A stretch of DNA of 64,000 nt from assembly GCA_963722665.1 (NCBI GenBank), contig CAVRNW010000011.1, positions 11,021 to 75,020 on the forward strand, read 5' to 3'. The notes beneath the pieces were generated by a model. It saw only the letters and a program-made list of their open reading frames with translations, was not told where the DNA came from and searched no databases. The DNA is from Site-B1 sp963722665. GTDB taxonomy: Bacteria; Bacteroidota; Bacteroidia; Flavobacteriales; Flavobacteriaceae. Shown here piece by piece: positions 25,187 through 33,797 of the stretch (the stretch's first letter is position 1; each line of letters begins with the position of its first letter). The translations under genes and the position numbers were made by a program.

Positions 25187-26062
25187 TTATTTCAGCAATT
25201 CGATTAATCTATCAGGATAGTCTGTAATGATGCCATAAACTTCAAAACCAATCATTTGTTGCATTTCTTCAGAACTATTAACAGTCCATGGAATGACCTT
25301 ATAACCTCCTTTTTGATATGTATCTACTGATTCTTTTGTCAATAACTTAAAATACGGGCTAATAATTTCAGGTTTGTAGCTCAAAAGATCTAATTTTTCA
25401 GAGATTGACTCGACTTCATCAACTAGTAAGGCGACTTCCATTTTTGGTGATTGCAGCTTTATTTCCTCTAAAATATTTAGATCGAAACTCTGCAAATTAC
25501 ACAATCCAAAGGCTTCATTTTTATTGATCACTTCCAAGACTAGTTTTACGAACTCTTTTGGATATGGTGTAAAAATTCCATAGTATTTTGGTTCTGCCTT
25601 TATTTCAATACTGAATTTAATTTTTGGATTTAATTCTTTGGAAACTTGTATCACTTCGTCCAATGAAGGCTTAAGAGTTCTTATTTTTTCTTGATCAGGG
25701 AATCTTGAATTTAGTTTTGTTCCGCAATCAAATTGTTTAATTCTATCAAAGGTCATTTGATACAGATTATAATTTAGTTTTTCTGATTCTTTGATCTCAT
25801 TTCTATCAGAATCTAAACAAATAATGGGGTTCATAAATGGCTCATGAGAAACAACAACAATATTATCTTTAGAAACAACAACATCCAACTCCAAAGTCTG
25901 AACTCCTAATTCTATTGCTTTTTTAAAGGCTGGAATTGAATTTTCAGGAAATGATCCGCGACATCCTCTGTGCCCTTGGATGTCTATTATATTTTTTTGG
26001 CTGCAATTCATCAGTAGTGAAATTAATATCAAAGAGATGCTGTTATATAGCTTTAGAGACAT
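25187..26062 (-). CDS. Glycerophosphodiester phosphodiesterase family lipoprotein
   Basis: A 291-residue protein with an N-terminal lipobox-like signal (SLILISLLMNC, Cys20). GDPD core motifs are intact: GHRGCRGSFPENSIPAFKKAIELG, LELDVVVSKDNIVVVSHEP and FSIEIKAE. C-terminal GIITDYPDRLIELL is the usual final strand and helix. These enzymes hydrolyse glycerophosphodiesters to glycerol-3-phosphate and an alcohol, using Ca2+ or Mg2+ held by the Glu/Asp residues shown. Periplasmic by its signal. It lies just downstream of the desaturase gene in the same direction. Confidence 0.88.
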   Translation of the reverse strand: MSLKLYNSISLILISLLMNCSQKNIIDIQGHRGCRGSFPENSIPAFKKAIELGVQTLELDVVVSKDNIVVVSHEPFMNPIICLDSDRNEIKESEKLNYNLYQMTFDRIKQFDCGTKLNSRFPDQEKIRTLKPSLDEVIQVSKELNPKIKFSIEIKAEPKYYGIFTPYPKEFVKLVLEVINKNEAFGLCNLQSFDLNILEEIKLQSPKMEVALLVDEVESISEKLDLLSYKPEIISPYFKLLTKESVDTYQKGGYKVIPWTVNSSEEMQQMIGFEVYGIITDYPDRLIELLK

Positions 26063-26068
26063 AATATA

Positions 26069-26913
26069 TTACTTATTCTTTTCAGGAATAAATGTTGGTT
26101 TTTGATAAGGTTGAAAAGGTTGCTTTAATAGCTCTATAACCTGTCCATTCTTTTCTTCATCCGGAAAAACATCCACTCCATAGATTACTTGTTCTCTATC
26201 CAACTTCATGTAGGTTCCAAGAAGTCGATCCCATACAGAGAATATATTACCATAGTTTGAATCTGTGTAAGGTAATCTGTAATGATGATGGATCTTATGC
26301 ATATCCGGAGAGACAAGTAACAAAACTTATGGCATGATCTATTTTTTTTGGTAACTTGATATTGGCATGCGTAAACTGTGTTGCTACTAAAGATAATGAC
26401 TGATACAGCATTACTATGGCAATTGGAGTACCTACTATAAACACTCCAAACAAAGTAAATACAAAACGTATTAAGCTCTCTATAGGATGGTGCCTGTTGG
26501 CAGTTGTCGTATCCACTTTATGATCTGTATGATGCACCAAATGGATCATCCAAAGTGGTTTTACTTTATGCTCAACATAATGCGCTAAATAAGCACCAAA
26601 AAAATCCAATAACAAGACGCCTAAAACACCATATAACCAAAGTGGCATATCTGGTAACCAATTGATAATTCCAAAGTCATTCTCTTGAACCCAATCGGCA
26701 GATTTCAATAACAAAAAGGCCAAACCAAAATTGATAATGATTGTTGTTAATAGTAAAAAAGAAATTAGGAATGGCATGTTTCCATTTTTTATATTCGAAT
26801 TTAAATAAAGGAACGGCACCTTCCAGCAACCAAAAAAAAGTGATTCCCCCAACAAGAATAATACTTCGGTGGAGGGATGGAATATTTTCAAAATAGTTAA
26901 GGATGGTTTCCAA
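26069..26913 (-). pseudogene. Sterol desaturase / fatty acid hydroxylase family, two frameshifts
   Basis: Three overlapping frames join into one protein of about 280 residues: METILNYFENIPSLHRS (from a TTG start at 26913), then spans and the diiron histidine motifs HYVEH, HLVHHTDH and HKIHHHYRLPYTDSNYGN near the C terminus. Breaks near 26755 and 26325 are each repaired by removing one A. The family uses eight histidines to hold a non-haem diiron site that hydroxylates or desaturates membrane lipids. The restored protein has all motifs, so sequencing error is plausible. Confidence 0.8.
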
Positions 26914-26917
26914 GAAA

Positions 26918-27754
26918 CTATGAATTATTCTTTAAAATCAAATCGGCTTTATTTAAATAACTTTCTAATAGATCATTTTTCCATTTAGACGCATTTTCTT
27001 CATCCTTAATTTGTTTATATGCTGTGTAGGTTAAAAAAGAATAAAATGACTGATTGTTTTTATCAATGTCTTTGGCATCAATTTTTTTCAACATCTTCAG
27101 CGCCTTTTCTGGATGATTTGAAATAATTTTTTCCTGTATTTCAAACAATTCAATTTTTTGCTCGTAAACACTTTTATTTTCTATATCACTGGATTTTAAA
27201 AACTTTTTAGAATCTTTAATATAGTCATGAGAAATTCCTAAAAAATCTGACACTATCTCATCATTTAAATGCAAACAAAAATCCTGATATTTTGATGCCA
27301 GTCTAAGCGAAGTAATAAAACTTGAATTCTGAAAATAATTAAGTAAATCTCGCTTTAAAAAAGACATCTTAATCGCATATTTGTTAAGTAAACTTATTAC
27401 TTCATCCTTTCTTTTATAGCTCATGCTATTATACAGAACCTTACCATTTCCATCCAGAATAAATATATATGGAATACCTTTTACTCCATATTGAGAAGCT
27501 AAATCTTTATTTGTGTCAATATCAATCTGCACAGGAACATAATTTTCCATCAACATTTTAACTTCGTCCTTACTCCAGGATTCTGTATCCATTTTTTTAC
27601 AAGGTCCACACCAAATAGCCCAAAAATCTACAAGCACCAATTTGTCTGAAGCCAAGGCCAATTTTTTCGCATCTTCAAAAGAAGTCATCCAATTGCTTGC
27701 TAATGCTGAATTTATTGAAAGAATTGCTAAAAACAGGATACTGATTTTTTTCAT
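26918..27754 (-). CDS. Secreted thioredoxin-family protein with C-terminal helical domain
   Basis: About 278 residues from the ATG at 27754 (an in-frame ATG four codons upstream is less likely, because the signal peptide begins MKKISILFLAILSINSALA). The thioredoxin domain has the active site WAIWCGPCKKM and cis-proline GIPYIFIL. A predicted helical domain of about 150 residues follows, of unknown fold. It should be a periplasmic disulfide reductase or isomerase. A paralogue lacking the CxxC lies 200 bp upstream (27970-28872). Confidence 0.82.
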   Translation of the reverse strand: MKKISILFLAILSINSALASNWMTSFEDAKKLALASDKLVLVDFWAIWCGPCKKMDTESWSKDEVKMLMENYVPVQIDIDTNKDLASQYGVKGIPYIFILDGNGKVLYNSMSYKRKDEVISLLNKYAIKMSFLKRDLLNYFQNSSFITSLRLASKYQDFCLHLNDEIVSDFLGISHDYIKDSKKFLKSSDIENKSVYEQKIELFEIQEKIISNHPEKALKMLKKIDAKDIDKNNQSFYSFLTYTAYKQIKDEENASKWKNDLLESYLNKADLILKNNS

Positions 27755-27969
27755 AATTGTAAACATTTAAAGATTTTCATAAAATTAATGTAGGAAATAT
27801 ATTGATTTTTCAACATTACTTAAAACTTTTAAGTAACACTTTTAATAATTTTTTCATTTCCTCCAATAAATTAAAACCGGAATTACAAATGTGGTGCATC
27901 TAAACGGAACAATACTCCTGTGATGGGAAGATTTGTTTACAAAACAATTTTAAATGGTTTCCAAAGCCC

Positions 27970-28872
27970 TTACTGATTATTCTTAATTAATAATTCAGCT
28001 TTTTTCAAATCTATCAATGAAACTTTATTTTTCCATAAATCGGCATTTTTTTGGTCATTCAATAATTCAAATGCAGTGTAATGTAAGAAATTGAATAAAG
28101 ATTGATTGAAACTATGAATTTCTGAATTATTAATTTTCTTTAATTGCCTAAGTACTTTCTTTGGCCTATTTAAAACTAGATACTGTTTAATTCTTAACAA
28201 TTTAATAGCTTGAGCGGAAATCATTTTATTTTGTTCATAACCAGATTGCATATGATCCTTTGCTTCATCCAAGTAAATATTCGATAGTTCGATGATTTCA
28301 CTTCTGATTTCTTTTTCTAAAAAATTTGCAAAATCAACATACTTTGCTGCCAAGTAATATGATGTGAAGAAATTTCCTTCTGTTGAATATGAAATTAACT
28401 CTTTATTTAAAAAAGAAGTATTTATTGCATACTTGGCAATAAATGATGTCATATTTATTATTTTACTATTTTCATCAGAAATATTAGTGTTAATAATATT
28501 ACCATTTACATCCATAATTTTAATACTATCATCATTAAATTTATGAATATAACTATCTTTTCTTATACCTTTTATTTCATCAAACAAATCCGGATAACTT
28601 GACTCACTAATTATAACTGGCAAAAAATACTCCCAGATTATTTCATACAAACTTTCGTTATCGAACAAATTCACTAGTACCAGTTTCCCTTCTTTATCAT
28701 TTATCAGCACAGGATAACCATCTAAAGTTGCGTCTTCCCATATGGCAAAAATCAACTTGTTTTGTATTAAAGCCAAACTTTTTGCAATATCCAGAGATGT
28801 TATCCATTCTTGTGCTTGAGCAAAATTTAATGCATTTAAGGTTAGTAGAAAAAGCAAAATAGTTTTTTTCAT
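27970..28872 (-). CDS. Thioredoxin-like paralogue without the redox CxxC
   Basis: A 300-residue secreted protein (signal MKKTILLFLLTLNALNFAQA). Its C-terminal half matches that of the downstream thioredoxin protein (AKYAINTSFLNKELISY; AAKYVDFANFLEKEI; NRPKKVLRQLKKI; HYTAFELLNDQKNADLWKNKV). The N-terminal domain keeps the opening WITSLDIAKSLAL and a LVLVNLF strand but has no WCxxC and a rearranged centre (AIWEDATLDGYPVLIND). It was probably a tandem duplication followed by loss of redox function; a binding or structural role is inference. Confidence 0.65.
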   Translation of the reverse strand: MKKTILLFLLTLNALNFAQAQEWITSLDIAKSLALIQNKLIFAIWEDATLDGYPVLINDKEGKLVLVNLFDNESLYEIIWEYFLPVIISESSYPDLFDEIKGIRKDSYIHKFNDDSIKIMDVNGNIINTNISDENSKIINMTSFIAKYAINTSFLNKELISYSTEGNFFTSYYLAAKYVDFANFLEKEIRSEIIELSNIYLDEAKDHMQSGYEQNKMISAQAIKLLRIKQYLVLNRPKKVLRQLKKINNSEIHSFNQSLFNFLHYTAFELLNDQKNADLWKNKVSLIDLKKAELLIKNNQ

Positions 28873-28902
28873 AATAAATTGACCACATTTAGCATAAGAT
28901 CA

Positions 28903-29397
28903 TCAAAAATTAATCCGCTTTTTCATTTCTTCAACAATATTGTAAGCAGCAGGGCAAATAGCTACATTTTTTAAGGTTAAATTGGAAATCTGTTGAAACT
29001 TTTTTCTATCTGTATGAGGAAATTCTCTGCAGGCTTTCGGTCTGACTTCATAAATAGAACAGTAATTATCTGGACCTAAAAATGCACAGGGTACAGTTTG
29101 CAGAACATGATCATTTTCTTCATCAACCCTCAAATATTGCTCAATAAATTGTTGTGCTTTTATTTTAAAATGTTTTGAAATACGTTCAATATCTTTATCG
29201 GTAAATAATGGTCCGGTCGTTTTGCAGCAATTCGCACATTGCAAACAATCCGTGCGTTTAAATTCTTCTTCATGTAACTCCTGCATTAAATAATCCAATT
29301 GCTTTGGCGGCTTCTTTTTTAGTTTAGCAAAGAATGTTTTATTTTCCTTATGCTTATCTTTGGCAAGCTTTGGAAGATTGTTAATGATGTCTTGCAT
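28903..29397 (-). CDS. YkgJ-family cysteine cluster protein
   Basis: A 164-residue protein with the cysteine spacing of the YkgJ/Fe-S-type zinc-chelating family: CLQCANCC near residue 55, CAFLGPDNYCSIYEVRPKACREFPH at about 105-128 and a last Cys in AICPAAYN. Eight Cys could hold an iron-sulfur or zinc centre. Function of the family is unsettled. It is upstream of the thioredoxin-like gene (30 bp), in the same direction. Confidence 0.85.
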   Translation of the reverse strand: MQDIINNLPKLAKDKHKENKTFFAKLKKKPPKQLDYLMQELHEEEFKRTDCLQCANCCKTTGPLFTDKDIERISKHFKIKAQQFIEQYLRVDEENDHVLQTVPCAFLGPDNYCSIYEVRPKACREFPHTDRKKFQQISNLTLKNVAICPAAYNIVEEMKKRINF

Positions 29398-29468
29398 AGA
29401 GCAAATTAAAACAATTTGTCATTCTGAACAAAGTGAAGAATCTAAATATTTTGAATTGCTTAGACAAT

Positions 29469-29493
29469 CCCGATAAATATCGGGACAGCATGA
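29469..29493. repeat. Palindromic intergenic repeat (CCCGATA/TATCGGG type)
   Basis: CCCGATAAATATCGGG followed by ACAGCATGA, nearly identical to 25152-25176. The text to its left (TCATTCTGAACAAAGTGAAGAATC) and right (CGCCTTCGCAAAATGACA) also looks like repeat sequence, so the whole 29417-29520 gap is repeat-derived. Confidence 0.65.
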
Positions 29494-29517
29494 CAAATAG
29501 ATTTCCGCCTTCGCAAA

Positions 29518-30237
29518 ATGACAAAAAATATTATTTCGATGAAGGACCTTTTTGGACAAGCGCTGTTAGATTACCAAAATGGTAATTATACCGAAGATAT
29601 TATAACTTCGACCAATATTTCTGAAAACGATATTTTACCTGTTCCTTACCTTTTCAGAAATTATAAAGAGATGCCCGAAATAGAGCAAAAAGCATTGGAT
29701 TTATCCAAGGGCAAAGTTCTTGATGTAGGTTGCGGTGCAGGAAGCCATAGTTTGTATTTACAAAATGAAAAAGGATTAATAGTTAAAGCAATTGATATAT
29801 CCGAAGGTGCTATTCAAGTATGTAAAAAAAGAGGCGTTAAACAAACTGAAGTTTTAGATGTATTAAAGGAAACCGAACAATTTGATACTATTTTATTGTT
29901 GATGAATGGAACAGGAGTTTTTCAAAAGCTTGATCAAGTCACCAAGTATTTGCTTCATTTAAAAAGTTTGTTAAACCCAAATGGACAGATTCTTATTGAC
30001 TCAAGTGATATAAAATTTATGTATGAGGATGAAGATGACAGTTATTTTGATGAAAATGATAATTATTATGGCGAATTAGAGTATTACTTAGAATACAATG
30101 GCCAAAAAGAGGAGCCTTTCAATATGTTGTATTTGGATTTTGAATTGCTTAAAAAGGCGTGTTTTGCTGTTGACCTAAAATGCGAAATGCTCACCGAAGG
30201 TGAGCACTATGATTATTTGGCTAAAATTTATTTTTAA
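29518..30237 (+). CDS. SAM-dependent methyltransferase (class I)
   Basis: Up to 239 residues. The SAM-binding motif I is GKVLDVGCGAGSHSLYL (about residues 64-80), with motif II acidic residue in VKAIDISEGAIQVC and later FDTILLLMNGTGVFQ (motif IV). Substrate unknown. The first ATG lies within repeat-like DNA; MKDLFGQALLDYQNG seven codons later is an equally likely start. It is divergent from the cysteine-cluster gene. Confidence 0.8.
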   Translation: MTKNIISMKDLFGQALLDYQNGNYTEDIITSTNISENDILPVPYLFRNYKEMPEIEQKALDLSKGKVLDVGCGAGSHSLYLQNEKGLIVKAIDISEGAIQVCKKRGVKQTEVLDVLKETEQFDTILLLMNGTGVFQKLDQVTKYLLHLKSLLNPNGQILIDSSDIKFMYEDEDDSYFDENDNYYGELEYYLEYNGQKEEPFNMLYLDFELLKKACFAVDLKCEMLTEGEHYDYLAKIYF

Positions 30238-30241
30238 CCAT

Positions 30242-30791
30242 TTATTTTTGTAAACTAAACCCCTTTTCAGATAATTTTTCAATTACGCTTTTATAAAGAT
30301 CTGCACTCCACATCTCAGTTATCTGCATCATTGAAGCGTTTATAGAATCCTGTGAACCCACTATCTTTCTGTCCGGTTTCACTTTTGTAAAACTCATTCA
30401 GGACTACTTTATCACCTTCATTTAATTCGGTTTGACTATTTATCATTTTCTTTCCTGCTGTCGTTAAATAAAGTGCATTCATATTCTTGACATCCTGATG
30501 GCTAAAATATCCTCTATATGCAGACACTATCATTTGTCCTAATTCATCTAAAGTATCTGGCTTTATTTTTTCTAATTCGGCCCATACATCGTCAGGTACA
30601 TTTTGATTTGAAAATTGCTGCTTCAAATTAGAAAACATAGAGTCCACTACACCATCATAATAATTATATGTTCCGTTATTCTTTAAGCATAGTTTTACTT
30701 CTTCGCTGTATTCATCAACTACGACATTATCTTGGGCAAATGATAGAGTGGTAACGGCTACAGCTAAAAAGAAAGTCAATATATTTTTCAT
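30242..30791 (-). CDS. DUF2059 secreted protein (one frameshift near the 3' end)
   Basis: A signal peptide (MKNILTFFLAVAVTTLSFA) precedes a small helical domain of the DUF2059 type (YRGYFSHQDVKNMNALYLTTAGKKMI). The frame is broken after KSETGQK; removing one G continues it as IVGSQDSINASMMQITEMWSADLYKSVIEKL to a stop at 30242, which restores the family C terminus and a length of about 182 residues. Without repair the protein stops at 30315. Periplasmic, function unknown. Confidence 0.7.
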
Positions 30792-30842
30792 CTATAATAT
30801 TTTGGTTAAAAGTAAGTATTTTTTCTATATTTCAACTTACAA

Positions 30843-30998
30843 TTACTGTGCCACACCACCAACAAAAGTTTGAAACACCTTAATATTTGGGATTTCATTT
30901 AAAGGGACTTCCATGATGTTTTTATCTAAAATAATAAAATCTGTAAACTTACCTACTTCAATATTTCCTTTTTCATGCCCTTCAAAATTGGAATATTA
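30843..30998 (-). pseudogene. C-terminal remnant of an amidohydrolase (YtcJ-type)
   Basis: On the minus strand a reading frame EGHEKGNIEVGKFTDFIILDKNIMEVPLNEIP, then VFQTFVGGVAQ and a stop at 30843. It matches the last ~50 residues of amidohydrolase-3/YtcJ proteins, where the polypeptide returns to the beta domain. Nothing upstream encodes the TIM barrel; the 31000-31250 stretch is AT-rich with no supported gene. A real deletion remnant is likely. Confidence 0.65.
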
Positions 30999-31256
30999 AC
31001 AACTTGTGTGTTTAAACTTGATATTGCAAAACAAAATAGTAGAGATAAGTATTTATGTTACCTTAGTTTAGGGATTAAAAGAGTAATTTATAAAAACAGA
31101 TAACAAGTATGATAAATGCTGTTAATCTTTCGATAAAACACATGCTAATACAAAAGTGTTCTAATGTAGAACGCTTTATTAAAGTTTATGGATTTCACAT
31201 CATACGGCGACTGCGCTCAGCACAGTGGTGCGGAATGAAAAATTTATTAAACGTTT

Positions 31257-31769
31257 TCACCATTTATCGTAGTGAATCCTGTTTTCATCATATCTGTAAT
31301 CCTCTCCTAAGTCTTCATTAGGCACTCCAATGGGAAAAATAGCAAAAGGTTTCAAGTTTTCAGGTATTTTGATTATCATCTTTAAACCGTCCAAACGAGG
31401 TTTGACAGACCATAAGGCAATCCAAACGGTTCCAAGTCCTAAGTCATGTGATGCCAATTGAAGGTTTTGTGCAGCACAAGAACAATCTTGAGGATAGAAT
31501 CCCGGGAATCCTTCTATTTCTGGTTCGGCAACAATTAATATTGCTGCCTGTGCTTCTTTAAACATTGCATTTCCTCCATCAATTTTATCAGCGATCGCAT
31601 TTAATTTTTGCCTGTCTCTAATAACCACAAAATGCCATGGACGACCATCGCCAGCGCTTGGTGCTTGCATTGCAGATTCTAATAGTACTTTTATCTGATC
31701 ATCGCTAACAGGAGTGTTTTTGAATTTGCGAATGCTTCTCCGGCTCATTATTGCTTTTATGGTATTCAT
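31257..31769 (-). CDS. Nitroreductase family protein
   Basis: A 170-residue FMN-dependent nitroreductase-fold protein: opening IKAIMSRRSIRKFKNTPVSDDQI, FMN-phosphate contacts in AMQAPSAGDGRPWHFVVIRD, and AAQNLQLASHDLGLGTVWIALW at about 100-121. C-terminal PIGVPNEDLGEDYRYDENRIHYDKW is typical of the short NADH-dependent subgroup. It could reduce quinones or nitro compounds; substrate unknown. Stands alone. Confidence 0.9.
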   Translation of the reverse strand: MNTIKAIMSRRSIRKFKNTPVSDDQIKVLLESAMQAPSAGDGRPWHFVVIRDRQKLNAIADKIDGGNAMFKEAQAAILIVAEPEIEGFPGFYPQDCSCAAQNLQLASHDLGLGTVWIALWSVKPRLDGLKMIIKIPENLKPFAIFPIGVPNEDLGEDYRYDENRIHYDKW

Positions 31770-31869
31770 GTTTGGGTTTTATCTAATGATTAATTTACTT
31801 GTTCTCGATACATTCTGATAAAAAAATCAGAATACTCGAACTGACGTAAATTTAAATGTAAAAATAAGA

Positions 31870-31908
31870 AAAGCGTTCAATTCCGAAGACTCGGAAGAAC
31901 GCTTTTTG
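31870..31908 (-). terminator. Hairpin terminator after the TonB-like barrel gene
   Basis: AAAAGCGTTC / GAACGCTTTT with an inner TTCCG/CGGAA stem and T-runs on both strands. Located between the barrel gene stop (31956) and nitroreductase start, so it probably terminates the barrel transcript on the minus strand. Confidence 0.65.
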
Positions 31909-31925
31909 TGATTATTTGATGAGAT

Positions 31926-31942
31926 CCTGAAACAAGTTCAGG
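31926..31942. repeat. Short inverted repeat
   Basis: CCTGAAACAAGTTCAGG followed by ATGACA, the same layout as CCCGAAACAAGTTCGGG at 61048-61064. Both are 6-bp stems with an AAACAAG-type centre, consistent with a dispersed intergenic repeat. Confidence 0.5.
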
Positions 31943-31955
31943 ATGACACAATGTG

Positions 31956-33695
31956 TCAAAAATCAAATTTATAAGTTGCTCCGGCTAAGAATTGAATACC
32001 TTGAACAGGGAAGTTTAAATAGCGCTGATAATCTTGATTGGCTATGTTATTTGCCTTTGCATACACTGAGAACTGATCGTTTATTTTATAACCCAAATGG
32101 GCATTGGCATCAAAATAACTATCTAAAATAACAGTCACCGTAGGATCAGCAAAAAAATCAACACCTGTATAAGTATGTTGATCTTTACGTTCTCCTACAT
32201 AAAACAAATTGGCTCCCATAAACCAATGCTTATCAATTTGATAATCCATGAACAAAGAGCCTTTAAAATCGGGTAAATTCCAGGCTTCTTCTTCCATATC
32301 CACCTCATAAGTAAAATATTCTGCTTTAATCCCCAAAGTAAAATTTCTGTTTACATCGACATTCAATTCCCCAAAAAGGTTTAAAGTCGTTACATCGTCA
32401 TAAATGACTCCAAAGGAATTACCATAAAAGTAATCTTCATCATCAATAGGGTCTATATAAGCCAGATTATTCTTGTATAGTGCCTTGTCCTTTTCATTAT
32501 AATAACTTCCTCTTAAATTATAGCTTATGCTATTGGATAATTTCCCTTTTAAACCAATAAACCCATTGTATTGCTGATTTGTTGGTGCAATAAACAATGT
32601 TGGTGACACATAAGGATTTTCCTGAGCAAAACTGTAATATGAATTTTGGATCAAATCCCCGCCGATACCTCCATAGGCTATTAGAATTTCATCTACTAAC
32701 CTATATGATGCATTAATTTTTGGGTAGATATAGAATTTGTTATTATTGGCCTCTGCGTCATTAAAATAGAAAAATGATGCTCCAAAATTAATCGTCAGGT
32801 TATCCTGCTTTATTTGATAGCTGGGAGCAAAGCCGAGTTGAAAATTGCCATAATTTAATTCATCCGTAGTCAAGTAATTCCTATCAAAATTCCCGTTCAG
32901 ATAATCAATTTTAATGTCAGCTGTTAATTCATGATCTCCTATTCCAAAATTAAAATCAGATTTTACCAACAACCTGTTCTCGCCTGATCCCTGATCATCA
33001 CTAAAACGTCTGAATAAAAAACTTCCATTATTAATGATAGCTGAATCAAAATTAATTTCTGTACCAAAGTGTGCAGTATTAAAAGCATGTTTAGGATTGA
33101 TCGTATTTGCATCAGTTTGATCGTAAACAGACTGGTCAATACCATACCAATTGAATTTTTGATATTGATATCCGGCGTCTACATTCCAGGAATAGGTGTT
33201 TAAATTATTTTTATAATTGATATTAATTTTAGAATCTGAAAAGGAATCATCTAATAATAATCCTTCTATGCCTCCTTGAGAGGAATGGTGATTAATATAA
33301 CCGCCTACACTTTCTGTGCTATTTAGTGCATGATTTAAATATAATTCACCTAAAATAGTGGTATAAGTCCCAACTCCAACTGTAGCATAATTATCAAATA
33401 ATTTTTCTTTTTCGGCCTTGTCTACATCTGCTGCCTTTCCTTTGGCCGGTGTAAAAGTAGAAGCAACAGGAAATGAAAAAATGTTGTATTTAACCTCTTT
33501 TTTGGTTAAGGCCTCCTCATTGTTCAAAGTGGGTGTTTCCTTAACTTTAAATGCATCAGAAATTGTTGGCGAATATGGTTTTACCACGTTCACTACGCCT
33601 GTTTTAATCGTATCACTTTCTCTTTCTTGTGAGAATATTTGATTGATACTTATAATTAATGCAATTGCTATTATTTGTTTTAGGTACTTTGACAT
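31956..33695 (-). CDS. TonB-dependent-receptor-like outer-membrane barrel without plug
   Basis: A 579-residue protein with a signal peptide (IIAIALIISINQIFSQ). After about 70 residues of low-complexity linker (VVNVVKPYSPTISDAFKVKETP) come alternating beta strands through to a terminal aromatic strand (GIQFLAGATYKFDF), as in TonB-dependent receptors; DQFSVYAKANNIANQDYQRYLNFP near the end is the usual last-hairpin motif. There is no plug domain or carboxypeptidase-like domain. In Flavobacteria such genes often precede a large TPR gene, as here, suggesting one outer-membrane assembly. Specific role unknown. Confidence 0.8.
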   Translation of the reverse strand: MSKYLKQIIAIALIISINQIFSQERESDTIKTGVVNVVKPYSPTISDAFKVKETPTLNNEEALTKKEVKYNIFSFPVASTFTPAKGKAADVDKAEKEKLFDNYATVGVGTYTTILGELYLNHALNSTESVGGYINHHSSQGGIEGLLLDDSFSDSKININYKNNLNTYSWNVDAGYQYQKFNWYGIDQSVYDQTDANTINPKHAFNTAHFGTEINFDSAIINNGSFLFRRFSDDQGSGENRLLVKSDFNFGIGDHELTADIKIDYLNGNFDRNYLTTDELNYGNFQLGFAPSYQIKQDNLTINFGASFFYFNDAEANNNKFYIYPKINASYRLVDEILIAYGGIGGDLIQNSYYSFAQENPYVSPTLFIAPTNQQYNGFIGLKGKLSNSISYNLRGSYYNEKDKALYKNNLAYIDPIDDEDYFYGNSFGVIYDDVTTLNLFGELNVDVNRNFTLGIKAEYFTYEVDMEEEAWNLPDFKGSLFMDYQIDKHWFMGANLFYVGERKDQHTYTGVDFFADPTVTVILDSYFDANAHLGYKINDQFSVYAKANNIANQDYQRYLNFPVQGIQFLAGATYKFDF

Positions 33696-33797
33696 ATTTT
33701 TTTTTATTTGAGATTCCTCGACCGCGCTCGGAATGACATTTATTATTATTTTATCTGCTCTTTTGTAAAACTGATTACTGCTACTGATTACTTCACC

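Noticed and set aside
31109..31321. Plus-strand ORF of 70 codons
   Set aside because: No domain, overlaps the nitroreductase gene on the other strand and includes repeat-like sequence; most likely chance.
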